DNA of 64,000 nucleotides from Actinomyces radicidentis (GTDB taxonomy: Bacteria; Actinomycetota; Actinomycetes; Actinomycetales; Actinomycetaceae). A program made the position numbers and the translations under genes. The stretch covers positions 2,604,001 to 2,668,000 of the forward strand of contig NZ_CP014228.1 in the NCBI RefSeq assembly GCF_001553565.1, given 5' to 3'. The notes beneath the pieces are model-generated. The model was not told the origin of the DNA, did no database searches, and saw only the letters and a list, made by a program, of their open reading frames with translations. This document shows positions 50,395 to 57,191 of this stretch, in pieces. Position 1 is the first letter of the stretch. Each line of letters starts with the position of its first letter.

Positions 50395-50433
50395 CCGAGA
50401 TAGGGACATCCTGACCGCGAGATCGGGACATCC
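50395..50433 (+). repeat. Direct repeat copy 1 (double 22-nt unit)
   Basis: Two tandem units of CGAGAT(A/C)GGGACATC joined by CTGACCG. The same double unit recurs in the same orientation near 54166-54203. The two copies bracket the toxin and ABC-exporter genes. Confidence 0.7.
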
Positions 50434-50464
50434 GCACGCTGAGTTCGGCCGGCGCGATGCGAAC

Positions 50465-50722
50465 TCACGGGTAGTGGAAGTGCGCCTGCAGGATGACGAG
50501 GTCATCGCCGGCGACGAGGTGAACGAGGCGGTGCTCCTCGGTGATGCAGCGGGACCACGTGCCCGCGAGAACGTGCCCCACTCGCTCCGGCTTGCCGATC
50601 CCCGAGGTCGGATCCGGCAGTGCGTCCTCGATGAGTCGGTCGTTGCGTATGAGCGTCTGCCGATCCGCGGTGAGCCAGTAGGTGGAGTCGGCCCAGCCGT
50701 ACGGTGTGAGGACGAGCCTCAT
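50465..50722 (-). CDS. YoeB/Txe family mRNA-interferase toxin
   Basis: An 85-residue RelE-superfamily toxin of the YoeB group: W at about 10, YWLTADRQTLIRNDRLIED, SGIGKPERV, GTWSRCITEEHRLVH, and the C-terminal HFHY. The catalytic set of YoeB (Glu and Arg in TEEHRLV, His-Tyr at the C-terminus) is present; one Arg of the WSRRITEEHR block is Cys. YoeB toxins cut mRNA in the ribosomal A site and are neutralised by YefM. The ATG overlaps the stop of the antitoxin remnant by 4 nt (ATGA). Confidence 0.88.
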   Translation of the reverse strand: MRLVLTPYGWADSTYWLTADRQTLIRNDRLIEDALPDPTSGIGKPERVGHVLAGTWSRCITEEHRLVHLVAGDDLVILQAHFHYP

Positions 50723-50805
50723 CGCTCGAGGTGGTGGTGCTCGCGCTGTCCTGCACGTGCCTGCACGAGCCCATCGAGGATCCGGGGCTCGGCCGTCTGA
50801 GCCAC
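50719..50805 (-). pseudogene. C-terminal remnant of a YefM-type antitoxin
   Basis: The last 28 codons before the toxin read VAQTAEPRILDGLVQARAG followed by QREHHHLER and stop, which matches the toxin-binding C-terminus of YefM antitoxins (normally about 85 residues). The DNA-binding N-terminal half is missing and the frame upstream runs into the end of the ABC-exporter gene. The remaining helix could still bind toxin if expressed from the exporter transcript. Confidence 0.55.
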
Positions 50806-50827
50806 TGACGACGGCGGACGGTGCCCT

Positions 50828-52495
50828 TCAGAGGCTCCGCTCGGTCAGCCCGGGCAGACGGCTCGGCCGGTCGTCGTGGGAGATGAGGACGGTGATCCAG
50901 TCGGCCCGGCTGGCCTCGATCTCGGCGAGGACGCGGGCGGCGGCCTCGGGTGAGAGCCCGTTGAAGGGCTCGTCGAGGACGCGCACTCCCCCGGCACGGC
51001 GCAGGTGACGCAGCCAGGCGACGACGTGGCGCTCCCCTCCGGACAGACTCGGTCCGCCCGGCTCGAGCACCTGCGCGGCCAGGCGCCCCATGCTGGCGGC
51101 CTCGAGGCCCTCGCGCGCAGTGGCCGCGAGTTCGGCCCGGTCGAGGGCGATGTTCTCGGTGACGGTGCCGGAGAGGAAGGACGGGGCCTGCGGTATGAGG
51201 AGCACCTGCCCGGGCGTGAGCCCGCCCGGGAGCCCGTCGATGAGGAGCTCACCGTCGAGGTCCGCGCCGAGCCCGATGAGGGCGCGCACGAGGCTGGTCT
51301 TGCCGGTGCCGACGCCGCCGCGCAGCCACAGCACGTCGCCGCGGGCGAGGCCGGCGGTGACCGGCGTCGTCCGCCGTCCGTTGGGCAGGAGGATGGAGAC
51401 ACCCCGAAGCTCGAGCGACCGGATGCTCGCGCCGTCGTCCTCCCTGGGTGAGGCTGCAACGGTGGTGCCGCCAGCGGGGGTGCCGTCGTCGTCGACGACG
51501 AGCCAGCCCAGCCGCCGGGAGACGATCTCGCGGGCCTTCCAGGAGCCGAGGGCGGAGGTGACGGACACGAGCGCGGCCTGGACGGGTGCGACGAGGACGG
51601 CGGCGCCGACGACGCTGCCGGCGTCCATGAGCCCGTGCGCCGCGAGGACCACCCCGCCGGCCAGGACGATCGTCGAGCCGAGCAGCGGTCCGGTGGTGAC
51701 GACCTGCTGCTTGGTGGCCCAGTCCCGCAGCGTGCGTCCCGCGGGGCCGGCGGTGAAGGCGTCCCAGTCGGTGCGCACGCGGGCGGCGCCGCGGTGGGCG
51801 CGGCCTCGGGCCCAGTACAGGTCGTGGGCGTCGGCGACCTCCTGGATCATGGCGGTGCGGGCCATCGTCTGGCGGCGCATGGCGTCGTCGGCGGCCGAGC
51901 CGCGCTTGTTGACGGCGGCGGTGAGCGCGATGGGTAGGGCGACCGCGATGGCGACCAGCAGCAGCGACCAGGGGCTCCAGGCTCCGGCGACGGCTGCGGC
52001 CCAGATCCCGATGAGGACGGCGACGGGGGCGCCGACGACGTCGAGGGTGTCGAGGCGGTAGCGGACGAGGTCGATCATGAGGCGGTCGGGGACCTGCCCG
52101 GTGCGCAGGAGCGCGGCGCGGGCGGGGCGCAGGCGCAGGTAGCGGTCCAGGAGGGCGAGCTCGTGGTCGTAGGTGTCCGCGAGCAGGACCCGGTTGCGGC
52201 CCAGGAGGGCGGCGGGCTCGAGGAGCGCGGAGGCGAGGATGACGAGGACGGCCGGAAGGATCTGGCCGGCGGTGAGCGTGCGGCCGAGCGCGTGCTCGAT
52301 GAGACCGGCGGTGGTGGTCGCGAGGACGACCTGGATGCCGCGGGAGAGCATCTGGTAGACGCCCTGGAGGACGGAGGAGCGCCACATGGTGCGCCAGTAG
52401 TCGCGGCGCAGGACGCGGCGTGCGGTGGGCAGGAGCGGGCTGTCCTCGGCGAGCTCGGTGACCGGAGCCTGGCTGGTGGGGTCGGTGCTGCTCAC
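50828..52495 (-). CDS. ABC exporter subunit, second of a pair
   Basis: A 555-residue fused exporter half: about six membrane helices (residues 30-320) then an ATPase with Walker A GGVGTGKTS (near 400), signature LSGGERHVVAWL (near 490) and Walker B VRVLDEPFNG. The Q-loop IPQAPSFLSGTV is present. GTG 52495 overlaps the upstream gene's stop by 4 nt and has GGAGGA upstream. With its partner it should form a heterodimeric exporter similar in layout to CydDC or drug exporters; the cargo is unknown. Its 3' end borders the antitoxin remnant. Confidence 0.88.
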   Translation of the reverse strand: MSSTDPTSQAPVTELAEDSPLLPTARRVLRRDYWRTMWRSSVLQGVYQMLSRGIQVVLATTTAGLIEHALGRTLTAGQILPAVLVILASALLEPAALLGRNRVLLADTYDHELALLDRYLRLRPARAALLRTGQVPDRLMIDLVRYRLDTLDVVGAPVAVLIGIWAAAVAGAWSPWSLLLVAIAVALPIALTAAVNKRGSAADDAMRRQTMARTAMIQEVADAHDLYWARGRAHRGAARVRTDWDAFTAGPAGRTLRDWATKQQVVTTGPLLGSTIVLAGGVVLAAHGLMDAGSVVGAAVLVAPVQAALVSVTSALGSWKAREIVSRRLGWLVVDDDGTPAGGTTVAASPREDDGASIRSLELRGVSILLPNGRRTTPVTAGLARGDVLWLRGGVGTGKTSLVRALIGLGADLDGELLIDGLPGGLTPGQVLLIPQAPSFLSGTVTENIALDRAELAATAREGLEAASMGRLAAQVLEPGGPSLSGGERHVVAWLRHLRRAGGVRVLDEPFNGLSPEAAARVLAEIEASRADWITVLISHDDRPSRLPGLTERSL

Positions 52496-54057
52496 GCGTC
52501 CTCCTCCGGTGGCTCGACGCGGAGCCGGGGAGCGTCCCAGGCGGCGGCGAAGTGCGGGGTGTGCGCGACGGCGAGCACGGCGTCGTCGGAGGCGGTGAGC
52601 CACCCGGCGAGGCGGGCGGCGGCGTCGGCGGACAGGTGGGCGTCGGGTTCGTCGAGGAGCAGGAGGCCGCGGGAGGAGCCGATGGCCTCGGCGATGAGGA
52701 CGGCCTTGCGCTGTCCGCCTGACAGGTCGGCGATGGGCACGGCGGCGATCCGGTCCGCCTCCTCGGTGCCGAGGACCTCGGCGAGGGCGGCCTGGGCGCG
52801 CTCGGCGTCGCCGCCGGTGGCGGCGACGTCGTCGAGCAGCTCGGTGGGGGTGAGCGTGAGGGGCGGGTCGTGCTGCCCGAGGTAGCCGGCGCGCAGGTCG
52901 GCGGCCGGCAGGGCGGAGGCGACCTCGCCGTGGGTCTCCTCGAGGCCGACGACGCCGCGCAGCATGAGGGACTTTCCCGCCCCGTTGGGTCCGACGACGT
53001 GGAGGGACTCCCCCGTTCCCAGCCGCAGCGACGGGACGCGGGAGCGGACGGCACCGCCGGCGCGGACGGTGAGGTCGCGGAGGGCGAGGAGGTCGTCGGA
53101 GGGCTGGATGGTCCTCTCGGGTGCGGGGCGGAGGAAGCCGGTGAGGCGGGACTCCTTGCGGCGGTTGACCCACACGTCGGTGAGCGAGTCGGTGCCGGAG
53201 GCGACGAGGCTGAAGAAGGAGCGCAGGACGATGACGGCGCCGGCCGCCTCGGTGAGCGCCACGCGGCCGGTCGAGACGAGCCAGAGGACGAGGAGGAGGG
53301 AGCCGTACAGGGCGGTGGCCTGGACGAGGTTGGACAGGCCCGACTGGGCGGCGCCGCTGGCCTCGGCGAGGGTGCCGATGCGCAGGTGCTGGTCGTCCAG
53401 GCGGCGCACGCGGGCGCGCAGGTAGTCCTGGAGGCGCTCGGTGCGGATGAGGGCGAGGCTCTCGCGGGCCTGGAAGTACTCGGAGTCGATGGCGGCCTCG
53501 ACGTCGGTCGTGTCCTCGTAGGCGCGTTCGGCCCACCGTTTGACGGCCCAGGCGGGCAGGGTCGTGGCGAGCGAGCCGACGACGGCCCAGGCCAGCGCGT
53601 AGGGGCTGATCCGCGCCACCCAGACCAGGGAGATGAGGGCGGCGACGGCGGTGACGGCGAGCTGCGGGAGGGTCTGGACGCGCAGGGTGACGACGTCGGC
53701 GAGGTCGTCGACGAGGCGCTCCTTGACCGTACCGGCGGGTGCGGTGCGGGCCAGGCCCAGCATCCGCTCGGCGGCGGTGGTCTGGGCGTCGACGAGCACG
53801 TCCTGGCGCAGCCGCTCGGCGCGGGCCTGGGCGAGGACGCTGAGCACGAGGCTGGCGACGACGAGCACGAGGGTGGCCGCCAGGAGCGCCAAGGAGCCGG
53901 CGCTGTCGTGGTCCTGCGCGACGGCGACGAGGTGGTCGGAGACGCCCGCGAGGACGAGGGGCGTGCCGGTGGCCAGGGCCGCGAGGGCCGCCGAGGCGGC
54001 TCGCGCGCGGCGCGCCGGGGCGCGCGGGACGAGCGTGCGCGCGGCGTCGTCCTCCAT
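52492..54057 (-). CDS. ABC exporter subunit, first of a pair
   Basis: A 521-residue fused exporter half with a membrane domain in the first 320 residues and an ATPase domain: Walker A GPNGAGKS (near 355), Q-loop GYLGQHDPP, signature LSGGQRKAVLIAEAI (near 435) and Walker B LLLLDEPDAHLS. The region after Walker B ends with AVAHTPHFA as the switch His. Together with the downstream subunit it forms a heterodimer. The pair lies between two direct repeats, which suggests gain or rearrangement as a block. Confidence 0.88.
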   Translation of the reverse strand: MEDDAARTLVPRAPARRARAASAALAALATGTPLVLAGVSDHLVAVAQDHDSAGSLALLAATLVLVVASLVLSVLAQARAERLRQDVLVDAQTTAAERMLGLARTAPAGTVKERLVDDLADVVTLRVQTLPQLAVTAVAALISLVWVARISPYALAWAVVGSLATTLPAWAVKRWAERAYEDTTDVEAAIDSEYFQARESLALIRTERLQDYLRARVRRLDDQHLRIGTLAEASGAAQSGLSNLVQATALYGSLLLVLWLVSTGRVALTEAAGAVIVLRSFFSLVASGTDSLTDVWVNRRKESRLTGFLRPAPERTIQPSDDLLALRDLTVRAGGAVRSRVPSLRLGTGESLHVVGPNGAGKSLMLRGVVGLEETHGEVASALPAADLRAGYLGQHDPPLTLTPTELLDDVAATGGDAERAQAALAEVLGTEEADRIAAVPIADLSGGQRKAVLIAEAIGSSRGLLLLDEPDAHLSADAAARLAGWLTASDDAVLAVAHTPHFAAAWDAPRLRVEPPEEDA

Positions 54058-54165
54058 GTGCGGGCCTCCCGGGATCGCGCCCGAGGTGGGGAGCCACGGG
54101 CGGTTCTGATCCTAGTGACGACGCCCCTCCGGCATGAACGGCGAAGGTCCTCCTCTCCCCCCATC

Positions 54166-54203
54166 GCGAGATCGGGACATCCTGACCTCGAGATCGGGAC
54201 ATC
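54166..54203 (+). repeat. Direct repeat copy 2 (double 22-nt unit)
   Basis: CGAGATCGGGACATC occurs twice, joined by CTGACCT, matching copy 1 at 50395-50433 in the same orientation. Downstream sequence also shares CGCTGAG(C/T)TCGG with copy 1, so the conserved unit may be longer. No gene lies in 54058-54326. Confidence 0.7.
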
Positions 54204-54326
54204 GTGCTCGCTGCCCCTGCGTTGAGGTCGGTCGTACGGCGCGCTGAGCTCGGTCGCGCTGGCCCCGCCGGCCGCCGTTCCTAGGTAGTTCGCAGGGTCT
54301 ATGCCGGTGTGCGTCCAGGGTGGGTG

Positions 54327-54553
54327 GGTTACATAGTTCCTGCCGCCGGACGGAACGGGCAGCGAGGGTTGGGGAACCCAACGACCTGCCGGGTTCCGAG
54401 AGTCGGGAGGGTCTTAGGGAGCCCCCCTGGTTCGGTCCGACGAAGGAGGCAGGTTCCTCCCGGGTCTTATGGGAGCCCGGGGAACGCGAATCGCCTCGAC
54501 GACGAAGGCCCTCGGGCCGGGAGAGACAACCCGGCCCGAGGGCCCGTCCTCGT
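54327..54553 (+). ncRNA. Two-copy structured RNA element, copy A (227 nt)
   Basis: About 91 percent identical to copy B at 55197-55422, with no shared open frame. In order: GGTTACATAGTTC; CCG/CGG and GGGTT-GGGG-AACCC hairpins; ACCTGCCGG, which can pair with downstream AGGCAGG; hairpin GGG-U-CU...AG-CCC around UUAGG; the same hairpin again with UAUGGG loop closed by CCGGG/CCCGG; GCG-AAT-CGC; and a terminal 15-bp hairpin GGCCCTCGGGCCGGG. Differences between copies fall in loops or keep pairs (G-C to U-A, U.G to C-G). It lies just downstream of the toxin gene stop. Confidence 0.75.
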
Positions 54554-54569
54554 CATGGAGCCAGACCCG

Positions 54570-54821
54570 TTACGGCAGGAGCTCCCAGAACTGCTTGCGG
54601 GCAGGCATCGCATGGATGACGAGCTCGTTCCCGCTCTCGAAGACGAGCACCACTATCTCGAGCAACCGGCCTCGGGTATCGAAGCCCAGACGCAGCTCCC
54701 TGTGCGGCCAGTCATCAGCGTCGTCGAGGGGCTCGATCCACTGCGGCCATTCGGCCGCCTGGACGATGTCCTCGTCCGAGACTCCGTGCCTCCGGGCGCT
54801 CGAGTGGATCTTCACTGTCAC
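54570..54821 (-). CDS. Putative toxin of a ribbon-helix-helix toxin-antitoxin pair
   Basis: An 83-residue protein (KIHSSARRHGVSDEDIVQAA, then two strands RLGFDTRGRLLEIVVLVF and HAMPARKQFWELLP). The layout and the terminal A-R-K-xx-x-W/E pattern resemble BrnT/RelE-like RNases, but the family is not certain. The GTG start overlaps the antitoxin stop by 4 nt (GTGA), typical of toxin-antitoxin operons with the antitoxin first. Copy A of the structured RNA begins 17 bp after its stop. Activity is inferred from context only. Confidence 0.65.
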   Translation of the reverse strand: MTVKIHSSARRHGVSDEDIVQAAEWPQWIEPLDDADDWPHRELRLGFDTRGRLLEIVVLVFESGNELVIHAMPARKQFWELLP

Positions 54822-55063
54822 GCGGCGAAGTCGGCCAAGACGCGGCGGATCGCCTCGGAACGGCTCACGTGGTCGCGTTCAGCCACTGCGTCGAGCGCAG
54901 CGACCTCGTCAGCGCTAAGCCGCACAGCGACGACTTGCATCGGTTCGGCACCCCGCCCAGGCCGTCCCCGGCCTCGGTGCTTGAGCGCCTCGACGTCGTA
55001 GCCGGCCTCAGCCTCATCGACCCAAGCCTCAATCTGCGCCTCGGTCACCTCGTCCTCAGTCAT
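54818..55063 (-). CDS. Ribbon-helix-helix antitoxin
   Basis: An 81-residue protein with a C-terminal CopG/MetJ-type ribbon-helix-helix: strand QVVAVRLSADEVAALDAVAERDHVSRSEAIRRVL (about 45-78). Such domains bind operator DNA as dimers and repress the toxin-antitoxin operon. The acidic N-terminal half (TEDEVTEAQIEAWVDEAEAGY) would contact the toxin, the reverse of the usual order. ATG 55063 lies 6 nt after a TACGAT -10 box, so translation is probably leaderless. Confidence 0.75.
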   Translation of the reverse strand: MTEDEVTEAQIEAWVDEAEAGYDVEALKHRGRGRPGRGAEPMQVVAVRLSADEVAALDAVAERDHVSRSEAIRRVLADFAA

Positions 55064-55069
55064 GCGAAT

Positions 55070-55075
55070 ATCGTA
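55070..55075 (-). promoter_or_regulatory. -10 box of the toxin-antitoxin operon
   Basis: Minus-strand TACGAT, within an unusually A+T-rich patch, 6 nt before the antitoxin ATG. No -35 is convincing; the surrounding TCGTTTACGA half-sites could be the antitoxin operator. Confidence 0.4.
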
Positions 55076-55196
55076 AACGAAAATCTGGGGCGGCCGCAGC
55101 GGCGGCCCTCGGCGACCGCGACATCGCACGGAAGCGGCCGGCGCCCGTTCTCACGTGCTTCACAGGTTGCGTCCGGGTGCCCTCCCAGGCTCAGCC

Positions 55197-55422
55197 GGTT
55201 ACATAGTTCTTGCCGCCGGACGGAACGGGCAGCGAGGGTTGGGGAACCCGATGACCTGCCGGTCTCCGAGAGCCGCTCGGGTCTTAGGGAGCCCGAACTG
55301 TTCGCTCCGACGAAGGAGGCAGGCACCCGCCGGGTCTTATGGGAGCCCGGGGAACGCGAATCGCCTCGACGACGAAGGCCCTTGGGCCGGGAGAGACAAC
55401 CGGCCCGAGGGCCCGTCCTCGT
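55197..55422 (+). ncRNA. Two-copy structured RNA element, copy B (226 nt)
   Basis: Second copy of the element at 54327-54553, same orientation. It keeps all conserved blocks, including GGTTACATAGTTC, GGGTT-GGGG-AACCC, both CUUA...GGGAG hairpins and the terminal GGCC-rich hairpin. It differs at about 20 sites and a 1-nt deletion. It lies 133 bp from the antitoxin ATG and 106 bp before the ABC-F leader peptide. It may be transcribed on the + strand and end at its own hairpin. Confidence 0.75.
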
Positions 55423-55487
55423 TCATGAGGCTCTCGCCGCGGGGCGGACCTCATCTGAGACCCGCACCGCCTCCTCCCCCACGGGCC

Positions 55488-55493
55488 TATCCT
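55488..55493 (+). promoter_or_regulatory. -10-like box ahead of the ABC-F leader
   Basis: TATCCT lies 20 nt before the GGAGG of the short leader ORF. A -35 match is weak. Confidence 0.3.
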
Positions 55494-55528
55494 GGCGCCG
55501 TCGTCCCACCCACGGAGGTCACGTCATC

Positions 55529-55552
55529 ATGGGCTTCGCTCCTCGCGCCTGA
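55529..55552 (+). CDS. Seven-residue leader peptide MGFAPRA before an ABC-F gene
   Basis: ATG 55529 has GGAGG at 55514-55518 and the frame closes with TGA after seven codons. It ends 53 nt before the ABC-F start. Short uORFs upstream of antibiotic-resistance ABC-F genes are known to control them by ribosome stalling; whether this one does is inference. No clear attenuator hairpin is visible after it. Confidence 0.4.
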   Translation: MGFAPRA

Positions 55553-55605
55553 ACTCGCCGAGAGCCCCGCGCTCCGGCACCCACTCACGCTACAGGAGCA
55601 CACCC

Positions 55606-57177
55606 ATGTCCGCACCCACCCGTCCCTCCGTCTCCCTGACCGACGTCGCCCTCGGCTTCGACCCCGACGAGCCGCCGCTGCTCGCCCACGTCACCGCCTC
55701 ACTCACCGCGCGCAGCACTGGCGTCGTCGGCCGCAACGGCTCGGGCAAGTCCACGCTGCTCGCCGCCATCGCCGGCGAGTGGGCTCCGCTGTCCGGTGCC
55801 ATCACGGTCGACGGCACCGTGGCCCGGCTCCGCCAGGACCTCCTCCAGGACACCACCGCCACCGTCGCGGACCTCCTCGGCATCACGCGCAGGCTCGACG
55901 CCCTGCGCCGGATCGAGGCCGGCTCCACGGAACAGGCCGACTACGACGCCGTCGGCGAGGACTGGGATGTCGAGGCGCGAGCCGAGGCGCTCATCACCCG
56001 GGCCGCCCCGTCCCTCGACCTCGACGGCGCCCTGACCCGGCCCACGGCGACGCTGTCCGGCGGGGAGCTCGTCCGCCTCGCCATGGGCGCCCTCGAGCTC
56101 ACCAACGCCCGTGTGGGGCTCCTCGACGAGCCGACCAACAACCTCGACCGCGACGCACGGGCCGCCCTGGCCGAGCAGATAGCGGCGTGGCCGAGGCAGC
56201 TTCTCGTCGTCAGCCACGACGTCGGGCTCCTGCGCACCATGGACGAGATCCTCGAGGTCCATGACGGCACGGCCGAGCTCTTCGGGGGCGGCTGGGACGA
56301 GTTCGTCGAGCACCGCCGGCTCCGGGCCGAGGCGGCGCGCCGCGACGTCGACGACGCCCGCCGACGCCTGAGGAGCCAGCGCGCTGAGCTCAGCCGCATG
56401 CAGGAGCTCACCAGCCGGCAGGCTGCGAAGGACCGTCGCCACTACCGCACGCTTCCCAAGGGGCCACGGATGAGCGATCCGACGGCGAAGCGGGCGGCCG
56501 AGGCCCGCCGCGCGGGCCGCATGAAGCAGGCGTTCGCGGACCGCGCCGAGGCCGTCGTCGAGCTGGACGCCGCCCAGCGCCGCCTGCGCGACGACGACGT
56601 CATCCGCATTCCCGAGATCGACCCGCACGTCGCGCACGGGCGGCTCCTCCTCACCCTGACCAGCGGTGAGCAGACCGTCGGAGTGGCCGGCGGGGACCGG
56701 TGGGCGCTCACCGGCCCGAACGGCTGCGGCAAGACCACGATGCTGCGCCGTGCCATCGAGCAGGCGACGACGACGCGGGTCGGCTACCTCGACCAGCGCC
56801 TCGAGCTCCCCACCGGAACCGTCCACGACGTCGTGCGCACCGTCGCCCCGGAGCGGCCCGCACACGACCTGTACGGGCTGCTCGCCTCGTTCCTCCTGAC
56901 CGGGGACGCGGTGCACCGCGACGTGTCCACGCTCTCCGGGGGAGAGCGCTTCCGCGTTGTCCTGGCCCGGCTGCTGCTCGCCGACCCGCCGCCGGAGGTG
57001 CTCGTCCTGGACGAGCCGACGAACAACCTCGACCTCGACTCCGTCGACCAGCTCGTCGCGGCGCTGGCCGCCTACCGGGGCGCGCTCATCGTCGTCAGCC
57101 ACGACGAGGAGGTCCTCAGCCGCATGGGCATCGAGCGCCGGATCACCATGAGCGCCGACGGGCGCCTCACCTACTGA
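55606..57177 (+). CDS. ABC-F family ATPase (ribosome-protection or translation factor)
   Basis: A 523-residue protein with two ATPase cassettes and no membrane segments. The first has GRNGSGKST, LSGGELVRLAMG and LLDEPTNNLD; the second has GPNGCGKTT, LSGGERFRVVLAR and VLDEPTNNLD. They are joined by a basic linker (about 245-320, many Arg/Lys) that in ABC-F proteins reaches into the ribosomal E/P sites. Some ABC-F proteins dislodge macrolides, lincosamides or phenicols; others are translation factors. AGGAG precedes ATG 55606. The uORF and the following acetyltransferase and efflux genes favour a resistance role. Confidence 0.85.
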   Translation: MSAPTRPSVSLTDVALGFDPDEPPLLAHVTASLTARSTGVVGRNGSGKSTLLAAIAGEWAPLSGAITVDGTVARLRQDLLQDTTATVADLLGITRRLDALRRIEAGSTEQADYDAVGEDWDVEARAEALITRAAPSLDLDGALTRPTATLSGGELVRLAMGALELTNARVGLLDEPTNNLDRDARAALAEQIAAWPRQLLVVSHDVGLLRTMDEILEVHDGTAELFGGGWDEFVEHRRLRAEAARRDVDDARRRLRSQRAELSRMQELTSRQAAKDRRHYRTLPKGPRMSDPTAKRAAEARRAGRMKQAFADRAEAVVELDAAQRRLRDDDVIRIPEIDPHVAHGRLLLTLTSGEQTVGVAGGDRWALTGPNGCGKTTMLRRAIEQATTTRVGYLDQRLELPTGTVHDVVRTVAPERPAHDLYGLLASFLLTGDAVHRDVSTLSGGERFRVVLARLLLADPPPEVLVLDEPTNNLDLDSVDQLVAALAAYRGALIVVSHDEEVLSRMGIERRITMSADGRLTY

Positions 57178-57191
57178 GCATGGAGGAACCA

